DNA of 64,000 nucleotides from Pseudomonas delhiensis (GTDB lineage: Bacteria > Pseudomonadota > Gammaproteobacteria > Pseudomonadales > Pseudomonadaceae): contig NZ_FZPC01000010.1 of the NCBI RefSeq assembly GCF_900187975.1, positions 1-64,000 of the forward strand, in the 5' to 3' direction. Shown here piece by piece: positions 30,146 to 38,958 of the stretch. Within the stretch, counting starts at the first letter, position 1. The number at the start of each line of letters is the position of its first letter. The notes below the pieces were generated by a model. That model worked only from the letters and a program-made list of their open reading frames with translations, was not told the origin of the DNA and made no database searches. The translations under genes and the position numbers were made by a program.

Positions 30146-31318
30146 ATGTCGCTGAGCCTGCCCACCCTGCTGCTGGTGGATCTCTACATCCTCGCCCTGG
30201 TCGGGGTGCTGATGTTCTTCGCCTGGTACGGCGGGCGCCGCGAGCCGACCCTCGGCTACATGGCCGGCATGCTCCTGCTCGGGGCGCTGTCCACCTTCCT
30301 CATCGCCCTGCGCAGCTTCGGCCTGGAGATGCTGGCCATCGTCGCCGGCAACGTGGTGGTGATGCTTTCCTGCGCGCTGCTGTGGACCAGCATGCGCGTG
30401 TTCGCCGGGCGCGCGCCCTACTGGCCCGGCGTGGCCGCGGGGGCCGTGCTCTGGCTGCTGCTGTGCCTGTGGCCGGCCTTCCTGCAGTCGATGGTCGCTC
30501 GCATCCAGGTCCACTCGGCGCTGACCGTGGTCTACTGCCTGCTCGCCGCCGCCGAGCTGTGGCGCAGCCGCCGGCGCCTGGAAGTGCCGCTGCGGCCGAC
30601 CCTGGCCCTGCTGCTGTTCCACGCGGGCTTCTACACCCTGCGCATCTTCGTCGACCGCGGCGCGGTGCCGGGCGAGCCCTCGGGCACCTACACCACCCTG
30701 TTCACCCTGCTGGTGTTCGAGACCATGCTGGTCGCCGTCGGCCTGGCCTTCACCACCCTGACCATGGTCAAGGACCGCGCCGAGCTGAAGTTCCGCTCGG
30801 CGGCCCTGAGCGACCCCCTGACCGGCATCGGCAACCGCCGCGCCTTCATGGATTCCGGCGAGCGCCTGCTGCGCCTGTGCGCCGAGCGCGGCGAGCCGGT
30901 GGCGCTGCTGGTCTGCGACCTGGACAACTTCAAGCGCCTCAACGACGCCTACGGCCACCCGGTGGGCGACCGCGCCCTGCAGGAGTTCAGCCGCATCACC
31001 GCCTCGCGCATGCGCCGCCAGGACGTGTTCGGGCGCATCGGCGGCGAGGAGTTCGCCTGCCTGCTGACCGGGGCCGGCACCGAGGCCGCCTGCCAGGTGG
31101 CCGAGCGCATCCGCCGGGAGTTCGCCGAGGTTCCGTTCGTCGGTGAGGGCCTGCTCAGCGTCAGCATCGGCGTGGCCACCAGCGAGGAGGGCGGCTACGA
31201 GCTGGCGCGGCTGCTGTCGCTGGCCGACCAGGCGCTGTACCTGGCCAAGGCCAAGGGCCGCAACCGCATCGAGCTGTCGGCCTCCCGCCCGGGGCACGAA
31301 GGCCGCGGCCACCGCTGA
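30146..31318 (+). CDS. Membrane-bound diguanylate cyclase (GGDEF)
   Basis: A 390-residue protein with six or seven N-terminal hydrophobic segments (residues 1-210) followed by a GGDEF domain (about 220-380). The active-site loop reads GGEEF. RRQD five residues before it is an intact RxxD inhibitory site, so product feedback is expected. DLDNFKRLNDAYGHPVGD carries the metal- and GTP-binding residues. It should make c-di-GMP in response to an unknown membrane signal. The membrane part is not a named sensor that I recognise. AAGGAGG precedes the ATG. The 250-base gap upstream shows nothing definite. Confidence 0.93.
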   Translation: MSLSLPTLLLVDLYILALVGVLMFFAWYGGRREPTLGYMAGMLLLGALSTFLIALRSFGLEMLAIVAGNVVVMLSCALLWTSMRVFAGRAPYWPGVAAGAVLWLLLCLWPAFLQSMVARIQVHSALTVVYCLLAAAELWRSRRRLEVPLRPTLALLLFHAGFYTLRIFVDRGAVPGEPSGTYTTLFTLLVFETMLVAVGLAFTTLTMVKDRAELKFRSAALSDPLTGIGNRRAFMDSGERLLRLCAERGEPVALLVCDLDNFKRLNDAYGHPVGDRALQEFSRITASRMRRQDVFGRIGGEEFACLLTGAGTEAACQVAERIRREFAEVPFVGEGLLSVSIGVATSEEGGYELARLLSLADQALYLAKAKGRNRIELSASRPGHEGRGHR

Positions 31319-31387
31319 GCGCGACGAGGGCGGCAGGGCGGGCGCAATCGGGGTAGACTTGCCGCCTTCGCATCGCTGGGATAGACC

Positions 31388-31927
31388 ATGGCCCTCTCCG
31401 CCACCCCCTACAAGGCCGACATCAGCCTCACTGACCTGGACCGCGGCGTCTACGAGACCCTGCGCTTCACCGTCGCCCGCCACCCCTCGGAAACCGAGGA
31501 GCGCCTGGCGGTCCGCCTGCTCGCCTTCGTGCTCTGGTACAACGAGCAGCTGGCCTTCGGCCGGGGCCTGTCGGACGTCGAGGAGCCGTCGCTGTGGGAG
31601 AAGAGCCTGGACGACCGCATCCTGCACTGGATCGAGGTCGGCCAGCCGGACAGCGAGCGCCTGGTGTGGTGCTCGCGGCGTTGCGAAAGACTCTCGCTGC
31701 TGGCCTACGGCAACCTGCGCGTATGGACCACCAAGGTCCTCGACGGCGTGCGCCACCTGAAGAACCTCAATGTCGCCGCCGTCCCTCAGGAGCCTCTGGA
31801 GGAACTGGCCCGCGACCTGCCGCGCTCGATCAACTGGACCCTGATGATCAGCGAGGGGACGATCTTCGTCACCGACGAGAACGGCCAGCACGAACTGCAA
31901 CTGGAATGGCTGATGGGCGAGCGATAA
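31388..31927 (+). CDS. yaeQ: YaeQ family protein
   Basis: The 179-residue protein is a typical YaeQ: MALSATPYKADISLTDLDRG at the N-terminus, LAFVLWYNEQLAFGRGLSD, and WIEVGQPDSERL, residues that form the PD-(D/E)XK-like fold seen in structures of this family. E. coli YaeQ was described as suppressing loss of RfaH function in some strains; its biochemical role is unknown. It is followed after 29 bases by recJ, and the two are probably co-transcribed. Confidence 0.93.
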   Translation: MALSATPYKADISLTDLDRGVYETLRFTVARHPSETEERLAVRLLAFVLWYNEQLAFGRGLSDVEEPSLWEKSLDDRILHWIEVGQPDSERLVWCSRRCERLSLLAYGNLRVWTTKVLDGVRHLKNLNVAAVPQEPLEELARDLPRSINWTLMISEGTIFVTDENGQHELQLEWLMGER

Positions 31928-31956
31928 AAGCCGCCGGAAAGGACACTGTACGACCG

Positions 31957-33672
31957 ATGCGCATCGACCCCCGCCCGCTTCCCGAACACCTGCCCGACCT
32001 CGGCGACCTGCCGCCGCTGCTCACCCGCCTGTACGCCGCCCGTGGCGTGAAGTCCGCCGAGGAGCTGGACAAGGGCCTGGCGCGGCTGATCCCGTACCGC
32101 CAGCTCAAGGGCATCGACGCCGCCGTCGAGCTGCTGGTCGACGCCTTGCAGAAGCGCCAGCGCATCCTCTACGTCGGCGACTTCGACGCCGACGGCGCCA
32201 CCGCCAGCAGTGTCGGCGTGCTGGCCCTGCGCCTGCTCGGCGCGGCCTGGGTCGACTACCTGGTGCCGAACCGCTTCGAATACGGCTACGGCCTGACCCC
32301 GGAAATCGTCGCGGTCGCCCTGGAGAAACGCCCGGAGCTGCTGGTCACCGTGGACAACGGCATCTCCAGCATCGACGGCGTGGCCGCGGCCAAGGCCGCC
32401 GGGCTGCGCGTGCTGGTCACCGACCACCACCTGCCGGGCCCGGAGCTGCCGGCGGCGGACGCCATCGTCAACCCCAACCAGCCGGGCTGCGAATTCCCCA
32501 GCAAGGCGATGGCCGGGGTCGGGGTGATCTTCTACGTGATGCTCGCCCTGCGCGCGCGCCTGCGCGAGCTGGACTGGTTCGCCCGCAGCGGCACGCCGGA
32601 GCCGAACCTGGCCGAGCTGCTCGACCTGGTGGCCCTGGGCAGCGTCGCCGACGTGGTGCCGCTGGACGCCAACAACCGCATCCTGGTGCACCAGGGCCTG
32701 GCGCGCATCCGCGCCGGCCGCGCCCGCCCGGGCCTGCGCGCGCTGCTGGAAGTGGCCGGGCGCGATGCCCGGCGCATCACCTCCACCGACCTGGGCTTCA
32801 TCCTCGGCCCGCGGCTCAACGCGGCCGGGCGCCTGGACGACATGTCCCTGGGCATCGAGTGCCTGCTCTGCGAGGACGAGGCCCTGGCCCGCGACATGGC
32901 GGTGCAGCTCGACCAGCTCAACCAGGACCGCAAGGCCATCGAGCAGGGCATGCAGCGCGAGGCGCTGGCCCAGCTCAAGGAACTGCCGGTGGAGGAAATG
33001 CCCTTCGGCCTGTGCCTGTTCGATCCGGACTGGCACCAGGGGGTGATCGGCATCCTCGCCTCGCGCCTGAAGGAGCGCTACCACCGCCCGACCATCGCCT
33101 TCGCCGACGCCGGCGACGGCAGCCTCAAGGGCTCGGCCCGCTCGGTGCCCGGCCTGCATATCCGCGACGCCCTGGACGCGGTGGCCGCGCGCCACCCGGG
33201 GCTGATCAGCAAGTTCGGCGGCCATGCCATGGCCGCCGGCCTGTCGCTGCCCCAGGGGCATTTCGGCGCCTTCGCCGCGGCCTTCGACGCCGAGGTGCGC
33301 CGCCAGCTCAGCGAGGACGACCTCACCGGGCGCATCCTCTCCGACGGCCAGCTGAGCCTGACCGAGTTCCACCTGGAGCTGGCCCGCGCCCTGCGCCAGG
33401 CCGGCCCCTGGGGCCAGCACTTCCCCGAGCCGCTGTTCCACGGGGTGTTCCAGATCGTCCAGCAGCGCATCGTCGGCGAACGCCACCTGAAGCTGGTGCT
33501 CAAGACCGAGTGCGGCTCGCTGCAGCTGGACGGCATCGCCTTCAACGTCGACCGCGAGGTCTGGCCGAACCCGACGGTGCGCTGGGCGGAAATGGCCTAC
33601 AAGCTGGACGTCAACGAATTCCGCGGCAACGAGAGCGTGCAGCTGATGGTGGTGCACCTGGCGCCGCGCTGA
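31957..33672 (+). CDS. recJ: Single-stranded-DNA-specific exonuclease RecJ
   Basis: RecJ degrades single-stranded DNA 5' to 3' in RecF-pathway recombination and mismatch and base-excision repair. The 571-residue protein starts MRIDPRPLPEHLPDLGDLP. It contains the DHH motifs (YVGDFDADGATASS, VTVDNGISS, VTDHHLPG) with metal-binding Asp/His, the DHHA1 domain (SKFGGHAMAAGLSL) and an OB-like C-terminal part. The start follows GGAAAGGACACTG. In PAO1 as I recall it, recJ lies in the PA37xx block, so the gene to the right marks a synteny change. Confidence 0.97.
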   Translation: MRIDPRPLPEHLPDLGDLPPLLTRLYAARGVKSAEELDKGLARLIPYRQLKGIDAAVELLVDALQKRQRILYVGDFDADGATASSVGVLALRLLGAAWVDYLVPNRFEYGYGLTPEIVAVALEKRPELLVTVDNGISSIDGVAAAKAAGLRVLVTDHHLPGPELPAADAIVNPNQPGCEFPSKAMAGVGVIFYVMLALRARLRELDWFARSGTPEPNLAELLDLVALGSVADVVPLDANNRILVHQGLARIRAGRARPGLRALLEVAGRDARRITSTDLGFILGPRLNAAGRLDDMSLGIECLLCEDEALARDMAVQLDQLNQDRKAIEQGMQREALAQLKELPVEEMPFGLCLFDPDWHQGVIGILASRLKERYHRPTIAFADAGDGSLKGSARSVPGLHIRDALDAVAARHPGLISKFGGHAMAAGLSLPQGHFGAFAAAFDAEVRRQLSEDDLTGRILSDGQLSLTEFHLELARALRQAGPWGQHFPEPLFHGVFQIVQQRIVGERHLKLVLKTECGSLQLDGIAFNVDREVWPNPTVRWAEMAYKLDVNEFRGNESVQLMVVHLAPR

Positions 33673-33715
33673 ACCCGCCAGCCCATCGCGGGGTTTACGA
33701 GCGCCAGCCGCAGAC

Positions 33716-33742
33716 AAAAAAAGACCCGCACGGGGCGGGTCT
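33716..33742 (-). terminator. Terminator of the tct operon
   Basis: Read on the minus strand, AGACCCGC-CCCGT-GCGGGTCT is followed by TTTTTTTG. It lies 49 bases after the tctA stop codon and separates it from convergent recJ. Confidence 0.9.
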
Positions 33743-33790
33743 GAAATCGCCGCAGGAGAGAACGCGGCGAGCGTGGTTCTTCTGCCGGGC

Positions 33791-35308
33791 TCAGGCGCTG
33801 GCCGGCTGCGCGCCGCGGCGGGCCAGGCGGCGGCGCCAGGCGCGGTACAGCGGCAGGCCGAGCATCGCCGCCACCAGGGCCCAGGTGCCGATGGCGATGG
33901 GGCTGGACCAGAGGATGCCCAGCTCGCCGTTGGAGATCGACAGCGCGCGGCGCAGGTTCTGCTCCATCAGCCCGCCGAGGATGAAGCCCAGCAGCAGCGG
34001 CGAGAGCGGGAAGTCGAGCTTGCGCAGGATGTAGCCGAGGATGCCGATGGCGACCATCAGGAACAGGTCGAAGGTGGTGGCGTGCACGGCGTACACGCCG
34101 ATCGCGGTGATGATCGCGATGCCCGGCACCAGCGCCCAGTTCGGCACCGCGAGGATGCGGGTGAACACCCGGACCATGGGCACGTTGAGGATGATCAGCA
34201 TCAGGTTGGCGATGAACAGCGAGGCGATCAGGCCCCAGACGATGGTCGGCTGCTCCTGGAACAGCAGCGGGCCGGGGGTGATGTTGTACAGGCTGAGCGC
34301 GCCGATCATCACCGCCGTGGTGCCCGAGCCGGGCACGCCGAGGGTCAGCATGGGCACCAGGGCGCCGCAGGCGGAGGCGCCGATGGCGGTTTCCGGGGCG
34401 GCCAGGCCGCGCATGTCGCCCTGGCCGAATTTGCCCTTCTCGCCGGCGTACTTCTTCTCGGTCATGTAGGCCACCGCGCTGGCCAGGGTGGCGCCGGCGC
34501 CGGGCAGCACGCCCATGACGAAGCCGAGCAGGCCGCAGCGCAGGTTGACCACGAACACCGAGGCGGCTTCCTTGAGGTTGAACAGCATGCGCCCGCTGGC
34601 TTCCACGGCCTTGTGCCCGTGGTGGGTCTTCTCCAGCAGCAGGAGGATCTCGCTGACCGAGAACAGGCCCAGCACCAGGACCACGAACTGGATGCCGTCG
34701 GCCACGTGGATGCTGTCGAAGGTGAAGCGGTACACGCCGCTGTTGGCGTCGATGCCGACACTGGACAGGAACAGCCCGAGCAGCGCCGCCAGCAGCGTCT
34801 TCAGCGGGCGGTCGCCGGCCAGGCCGCCGAGCGCGACTATGGCGAAGACCATCAGCACGAAGTATTCCGCCGGGCCGAAGGCGATCGCCCAGTTCGCCAG
34901 CAGCGGGGCGAACAGCACCATGCCGCAGGTGGCGATGAAGGCGCCGATGAACGAGCTCCAGGCCGACAGCGACAGGGCCACGCCGGCCAGGCCCTGGCGC
35001 GCCATGGGGTAGCCGTCGAGGGTGGTCATCACGGTGGAGGCCTCGCCGGGGATGTTCAGCAGGATCGAGGAGATCCGCCCGCCGTATTCGCAGCCCAGGT
35101 ACACCGCGGCCAGCAGGATCAGCGCCGACTCCGGCGGCAGGCCGAGGGCGAAGGCCACCGGGATCAGCAGGGCCACGCCGTTGATCGGGCCCAGGCCCGG
35201 GAGCAGGCCGACCACGGTGCCGATCAGCGTGCCGATCAGCGCGGTGACCAGGTTGTAGGGGCTCAGGGCGACGCCGAAGCCCTGCCCGAGATAGCTCAGG
35301 GTATCCAT
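33791..35308 (-). CDS. tctA: Tripartite tricarboxylate transporter, large membrane subunit TctA
   Basis: TctA is the 12-helix subunit of the TctCBA system for citrate-type tricarboxylates. The 505-residue protein starts MDTLSYLGQGFGVALSPYNL and has the family signatures TVVGLLPGLGPINGVALLIP, YLGCEYGGRISSILLNIPGE and TLGVPGSGTTAVMIGAL. It is the last gene of the operon opdH-tctC-tctB-tctA and is followed by an intrinsic terminator. Confidence 0.96.
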   Translation of the reverse strand: MDTLSYLGQGFGVALSPYNLVTALIGTLIGTVVGLLPGLGPINGVALLIPVAFALGLPPESALILLAAVYLGCEYGGRISSILLNIPGEASTVMTTLDGYPMARQGLAGVALSLSAWSSFIGAFIATCGMVLFAPLLANWAIAFGPAEYFVLMVFAIVALGGLAGDRPLKTLLAALLGLFLSSVGIDANSGVYRFTFDSIHVADGIQFVVLVLGLFSVSEILLLLEKTHHGHKAVEASGRMLFNLKEAASVFVVNLRCGLLGFVMGVLPGAGATLASAVAYMTEKKYAGEKGKFGQGDMRGLAAPETAIGASACGALVPMLTLGVPGSGTTAVMIGALSLYNITPGPLLFQEQPTIVWGLIASLFIANLMLIILNVPMVRVFTRILAVPNWALVPGIAIITAIGVYAVHATTFDLFLMVAIGILGYILRKLDFPLSPLLLGFILGGLMEQNLRRALSISNGELGILWSSPIAIGTWALVAAMLGLPLYRAWRRRLARRGAQPASA

Positions 35309-35318
35309 GACGGTGTCC

Positions 35319-35789
35319 TCAGAAGGGCAGGAAGTCGAGCACGCCCCGCGGCAGCGGGACGTCCAGGGTGCGGTCGAAGAGCAGGTACAGGCCGATGCTC
35401 AGCAGCGTGCAGGTGACCACGCTGACGGCCGGCCTGCCGCCGTAGAGCAGGGCGATGAAGCTGCCCACCAGGGCGCTGGCGAGGATGAAGCCCAGCGGCT
35501 CGAAGAGCCCGGCGTAGACCAGCAGCAGGCCGACGCACGCCACCACCTTGCGCAGCAGCGCGCCTTCCAGCGGCTGCTCGTCGTCGTGGCGCACCGGCGT
35601 GGGCCGCAGGATCAGCCAGGCCAGGCCGATCGCCATCAGCGCCAGGCACAGCAGCGGATAGGCGCGCGGGCCCACCGGTTCGTAGGAGAAGGGCGCCTGG
35701 TAGTCCCAGGCGATGGCCGCAAGGCCGAGGCAGGCCAGCAGCCAGGCACCGGCGAACAGCCGCTGCGGCAGCGAGTGGGGGGCGTGCAT
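35319..35789 (-). CDS. tctB: Tripartite tricarboxylate transporter, small membrane subunit TctB
   Basis: A 156-residue protein with four hydrophobic segments, the size and topology of TctB. VACVGLLLVYAGLFEPLGFI followed by LASALVGSFIALLYGG is the conserved C-terminal half. TctB pairs with TctA in the membrane. The gap to tctA is ten bases and to tctC 17 bases, so the three are co-transcribed. Confidence 0.94.
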   Translation of the reverse strand: MHAPHSLPQRLFAGAWLLACLGLAAIAWDYQAPFSYEPVGPRAYPLLCLALMAIGLAWLILRPTPVRHDDEQPLEGALLRKVVACVGLLLVYAGLFEPLGFILASALVGSFIALLYGGRPAVSVVTCTLLSIGLYLLFDRTLDVPLPRGVLDFLPF

Positions 35790-35806
35790 GTCGGGAACCT
35801 CGCGGC

Positions 35807-36784
35807 TTACTGGATCAGGCCGAAGTCATGGGCCATCTGGCGGTAGCGGGCGACCTGCTGCTTGACGTAGCTGTCCAGCTCCGGCCCGGTCATGGCGAAG
35901 GGGAACAGCTCGCGCTGGTCGCGCAGCCTGGCGAAGTCCTCCGAGGCCAGCAGCTTGTCGAAGGACGCCTTCCAGAACTGGTAGTCCTCGTCGCTGACCT
36001 TGGGCCCGACGTAGAAGCCGCGCACCACCGGCCAGACGATGTCGAAGCCCTGCTCCTTGGCGGTGGGGATGTCGGCCATGCCCTCGTCCTGCAGGCGCTC
36101 CTCGGAGAACACCGCGAGCAGGCGCATCTTGCCGGCGCGGATGTGCGGCATGGAGTCGGAGATGTCGGTGCTGCCCACCTGGATGTGCCCGCCGAGCAGC
36201 GCCGTGGCGATCTCGCCGCCGCCTTCCAGGGCGACGTAGCGCAGCCGCTTCGGGTCGATGCCGGCGGCCTTGGCGATCAGCGCGGTCTGCATCCAGTCCT
36301 GGCTGCCGACGGTACCGCCGGAGCCGATCACCACCTTGCCCGGGTCGGCCTTGAGCGCGGCCACCAGGTCGGCGAGGTTCTTGTAGGGCGAGTCGTTGCG
36401 CACGGCGATGGCGCCGTAGCTGGTGCCTATGGCCGCCAGCCACTTCACCGCGTTCTCGTCGTAGCGGCCGAACTTGCCCTGGGCCAGGTTCAGCAGCGAA
36501 CCGCTGGAGAAGGCGGTGATGCTGTTGCCGTCGGCCGGGCGCTGGGCCACCACGGCGTTGTAGGCCACCGCGCCGACGCCGCCGGGCATGTAGGTGACGC
36601 GCATCGGGCTGGACAGCAGCTTCTCGTCCAGCAGGGCGCTCTGCGCCAGCTTGCAGGTCAGGTCGAAGCCGCCGCCGGGGGCGGCCGGGGCGATGCATTC
36701 CGGGCGCTTGGGCTCGGCGTGGGCGGCCGCGGCGAACAGCGCGCCGGCGGCGAGGAGCAGGGGAAGGGTGCGGAGCTTGGTCAT
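35807..36784 (-). CDS. tctC: Tricarboxylate-binding periplasmic protein TctC
   Basis: The 325-residue substrate-binding protein has a cleavable signal peptide (MTKLRTLPLLLAAGALFAAA, then AHA). Its Bug/TctC fold shows ECIAPAAPGGGFDLTCKLAQ, the loop that holds carboxylates, and VGSQDWMQTALIAKAAGID. Binding of citrate-like acids is expected from the linked opdH and tctDE, though Bug proteins as a group vary in ligand. It lies between opdH and tctB. Confidence 0.95.
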   Translation of the reverse strand: MTKLRTLPLLLAAGALFAAAAHAEPKRPECIAPAAPGGGFDLTCKLAQSALLDEKLLSSPMRVTYMPGGVGAVAYNAVVAQRPADGNSITAFSSGSLLNLAQGKFGRYDENAVKWLAAIGTSYGAIAVRNDSPYKNLADLVAALKADPGKVVIGSGGTVGSQDWMQTALIAKAAGIDPKRLRYVALEGGGEIATALLGGHIQVGSTDISDSMPHIRAGKMRLLAVFSEERLQDEGMADIPTAKEQGFDIVWPVVRGFYVGPKVSDEDYQFWKASFDKLLASEDFARLRDQRELFPFAMTGPELDSYVKQQVARYRQMAHDFGLIQ

Positions 36785-36809
36785 CTTCGGGGCCTCATCT
36801 TGTTGTTGT

Positions 36810-38102
36810 TTACCAGATCGCCAGGGAATAGGTGAGGTAGACGCGGGTTTCGTCGGCGTTGCGCGCGAAGTTGGAACGGTAGGTGGCGTTGCGCAGGCGC
36901 ACGCCGAAGTCCTTAAGCGGGCCGCTCTGCACCACGTACTTGAGGTCGGTGTCGCGTTCCCACTCGCGGCCTTCGCCGGCGCGGCCGTTGATCTCGGCGT
37001 TGTCGCCCTTGAGGTAGCGGTTCATCAGGGTCAGGCCGGGCAGGCCGAACACGGCGAAGTCGAAATCGTGGCGCAGCTGCCAGGAGCGTTCCCTGGCTTC
37101 GGCGAAGTCGCCGACCTGGACGAAGTTCACCAGGTAGGGGTTGCTGCCGTCGATGTAGGGGAAGGCGCTGTCGCCGTCCATCTGCTGCCAGCCGACGCTG
37201 AACTTGTTGGCGCCGATGGCGTAGCCGAGCATGGCGTTGAAGGCGCGGTTGTCGATGCTGCCGCCGCGGGCGGCGCCGTCGTCGTCGCTGATCGCCAGGC
37301 GCCAGTCGCTGGTCAGCTTGCCGTCGCCCAGCTTGTGGCTGCTGAGCAGGCCGACGAAGTGCTGGCGGTACACCTCGTCCAGTTCGGCGTAGTGGTAGCG
37401 GCCGGTGAAGTGGTCGTCGAACTTGTAGTCGCCGCCGGCCAGGTCGTAGTGCTCGCCGGCCACGGTGCCGGTGAAGCGCTTGTTCTTGTTGTTCAGCGCC
37501 AGGTCCTGGGCGTCGGTGGAGTCGCGGTCGATGGCCTTCTCCAGGCGCCCGCCGGTGAAGGCCAGGCCGGGCAGGTCGCGGGACTCCAGCAGGCCGCCCT
37601 CGAAGATCTGCGGGAACAGGCGGCTGTCGTTGGGCTGCAGGGTGGGCAGGTCGGGGACCAGGCTGCCGAGCCTGAGTTCGGTCTGCGAGACCTTGAACTT
37701 GGCGGTCAGCCCGAGCTTGCTGTACTCGTCCGCGGCGCGGCCGTCGTCGTGGGTGGGCAGCAGGCCGCTGCCGGTGCGCTCGGGGCTGGAGTCGAGCTTC
37801 AGGCCGAGCATGCCCAGGGCGTCCAGGCCGACGCCGAGGGTGCCGTCGGTGTAGCCGGACTGGAAGTCGAGGATGAAACCCTGCGCCCACTCCTCGCGCT
37901 TGGACTGGCCGGCGCCGTCGCGGAAGTCGCGGTTGAAGTAGATGTTCTGCGTCTGCAGCTTCAGGCTGCTGTCTTCGACGAAGCCGGCAGCGTCGGCTTC
38001 CCCGGCCAGGCCGCCAAGGGCCAGGGCCGCGCCGAAACCGGCGGGGAAGACACGGGAAAAGACGGGATTGGCCCCACGGGCCGGGTGCTGGACAGTCAGC
38101 AT
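36810..38102 (-). CDS. opdH: OprD-family porin, tricarboxylate-type OpdH
   Basis: A 430-residue outer-membrane channel of the OprD/Occ family. FVEDSSLKLQTQNIYFNRDF after the signal region is the OprD-family start of the barrel, and the C-terminal ADETRVYLTYSLAIW ends in an aromatic residue as beta-barrels do. Location before tctCBA and divergent from tctDE matches OpdH, which takes up cis-aconitate and other tricarboxylates in P. aeruginosa. It is 25 bases upstream of tctC. The N-terminal signal sequence is somewhat long, so the exact start could be later. Confidence 0.94.
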   Translation of the reverse strand: MLTVQHPARGANPVFSRVFPAGFGAALALGGLAGEADAAGFVEDSSLKLQTQNIYFNRDFRDGAGQSKREEWAQGFILDFQSGYTDGTLGVGLDALGMLGLKLDSSPERTGSGLLPTHDDGRAADEYSKLGLTAKFKVSQTELRLGSLVPDLPTLQPNDSRLFPQIFEGGLLESRDLPGLAFTGGRLEKAIDRDSTDAQDLALNNKNKRFTGTVAGEHYDLAGGDYKFDDHFTGRYHYAELDEVYRQHFVGLLSSHKLGDGKLTSDWRLAISDDDGAARGGSIDNRAFNAMLGYAIGANKFSVGWQQMDGDSAFPYIDGSNPYLVNFVQVGDFAEARERSWQLRHDFDFAVFGLPGLTLMNRYLKGDNAEINGRAGEGREWERDTDLKYVVQSGPLKDFGVRLRNATYRSNFARNADETRVYLTYSLAIW

Positions 38103-38201
38103 CGGTGGACTCCATTTCTTGTTCTTGTCTGGATGGCGCCACGCCGCCAGCCGATTTGGGGACGATCTTCGTCGTCTGGGGGTCGATCCTAGCGCCGCTG
38201 C

Positions 38202-38226
38202 CTTTCACCAGGCTTTCAGCCGTTCA
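38202..38226. promoter_or_regulatory. Direct repeats in the opdH-tctD divergent region
   Basis: CTTTCA occurs at 38202-38207 and 38213-38218 (11 bases apart, one helical turn), and CGTTCA follows at 38221-38226. Tandem hexamers at this spacing are typical of OmpR-family sites, so this is a candidate TctD operator for divergent control of opdH-tctCBA and tctDE. Only an inference from pattern. Confidence 0.4.
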
Positions 38227-38286
38227 CAGGTGATCACATGCGGTTACACTGCGCGTTCCAACCCCTGCCGAACGAGGAAGACCGCC

Positions 38287-38958
38287 GTGCGCATCCTTCT
38301 GGTCGAAGACCATCCGCAACTGGGCGACAGCGTGCAGCAGGCGCTCAAGGGCGCGGGCTGGACGGTCGACCTGCTGCGCGACGGGGTGGCTGCCGACCTG
38401 GCCCTGGCCAGCGAGGAGTACGCCCTGGCCATTCTCGACGTCGGCCTGCCGCGGCTGGACGGCTTCGAGGTGCTGGCGCGCCTGCGCGGCCGCGGCAAGA
38501 CCCTGCCGGTGCTGATGCTGACCGCCCGCGGCGAGGTCAAGGACCGCGTCCATGGCCTGAACCTCGGCGCCGACGACTACCTGGCCAAGCCCTTCGAGCT
38601 GAGCGAGCTGGAGGCGCGGGTGAAGGCCCTGCTGCGGCGCAGCGTGCTCGGCGGCGAACAGCAGCAGCGCTGCGGCGAACTGGTCTACGACCTGGGCGCG
38701 CGGCGTTTCAGCCTGGCCGGCGAGCCCTTGACCCTGACCTCCCGCGAGCAGGCCGTGCTGGAAGCGCTGATCGCCCGCCCCGGGCGGGTGCTGAGCAAGG
38801 AACAGCTGGCCGCCCAGGTGTTCGGCCTGGACCAGGACGCCAGCGCCGACGCCATCGAGATCTACGTGCACCGCCTGCGCAAGAAGCTGGAAGGCGGCGC
38901 GGTGCGCATCGTCACCTTCCGCGGCCTGGGCTACCTGCTCGAGGCGGTCGATGCCTGA
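38287..38958 (+). CDS. tctD: Response regulator TctD
   Basis: An OmpR/PhoB-type response regulator of 223 residues. It starts GTG at 38287 (VRILLVEDHPQLG) with GAGGAAG upstream. The receiver has the phosphoacceptor Asp in AILDVGLPRLDGF and the Lys in DYLAKPFELSE. The winged-helix output domain (about 125-220) ends YVHRLRKKLEGGAVRIVTFR. In Pseudomonas TctD controls tricarboxylate uptake genes. Its end overlaps the tctE start by eight bases. Confidence 0.96.
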   Translation: MRILLVEDHPQLGDSVQQALKGAGWTVDLLRDGVAADLALASEEYALAILDVGLPRLDGFEVLARLRGRGKTLPVLMLTARGEVKDRVHGLNLGADDYLAKPFELSELEARVKALLRRSVLGGEQQQRCGELVYDLGARRFSLAGEPLTLTSREQAVLEALIARPGRVLSKEQLAAQVFGLDQDASADAIEIYVHRLRKKLEGGAVRIVTFRGLGYLLEAVDA

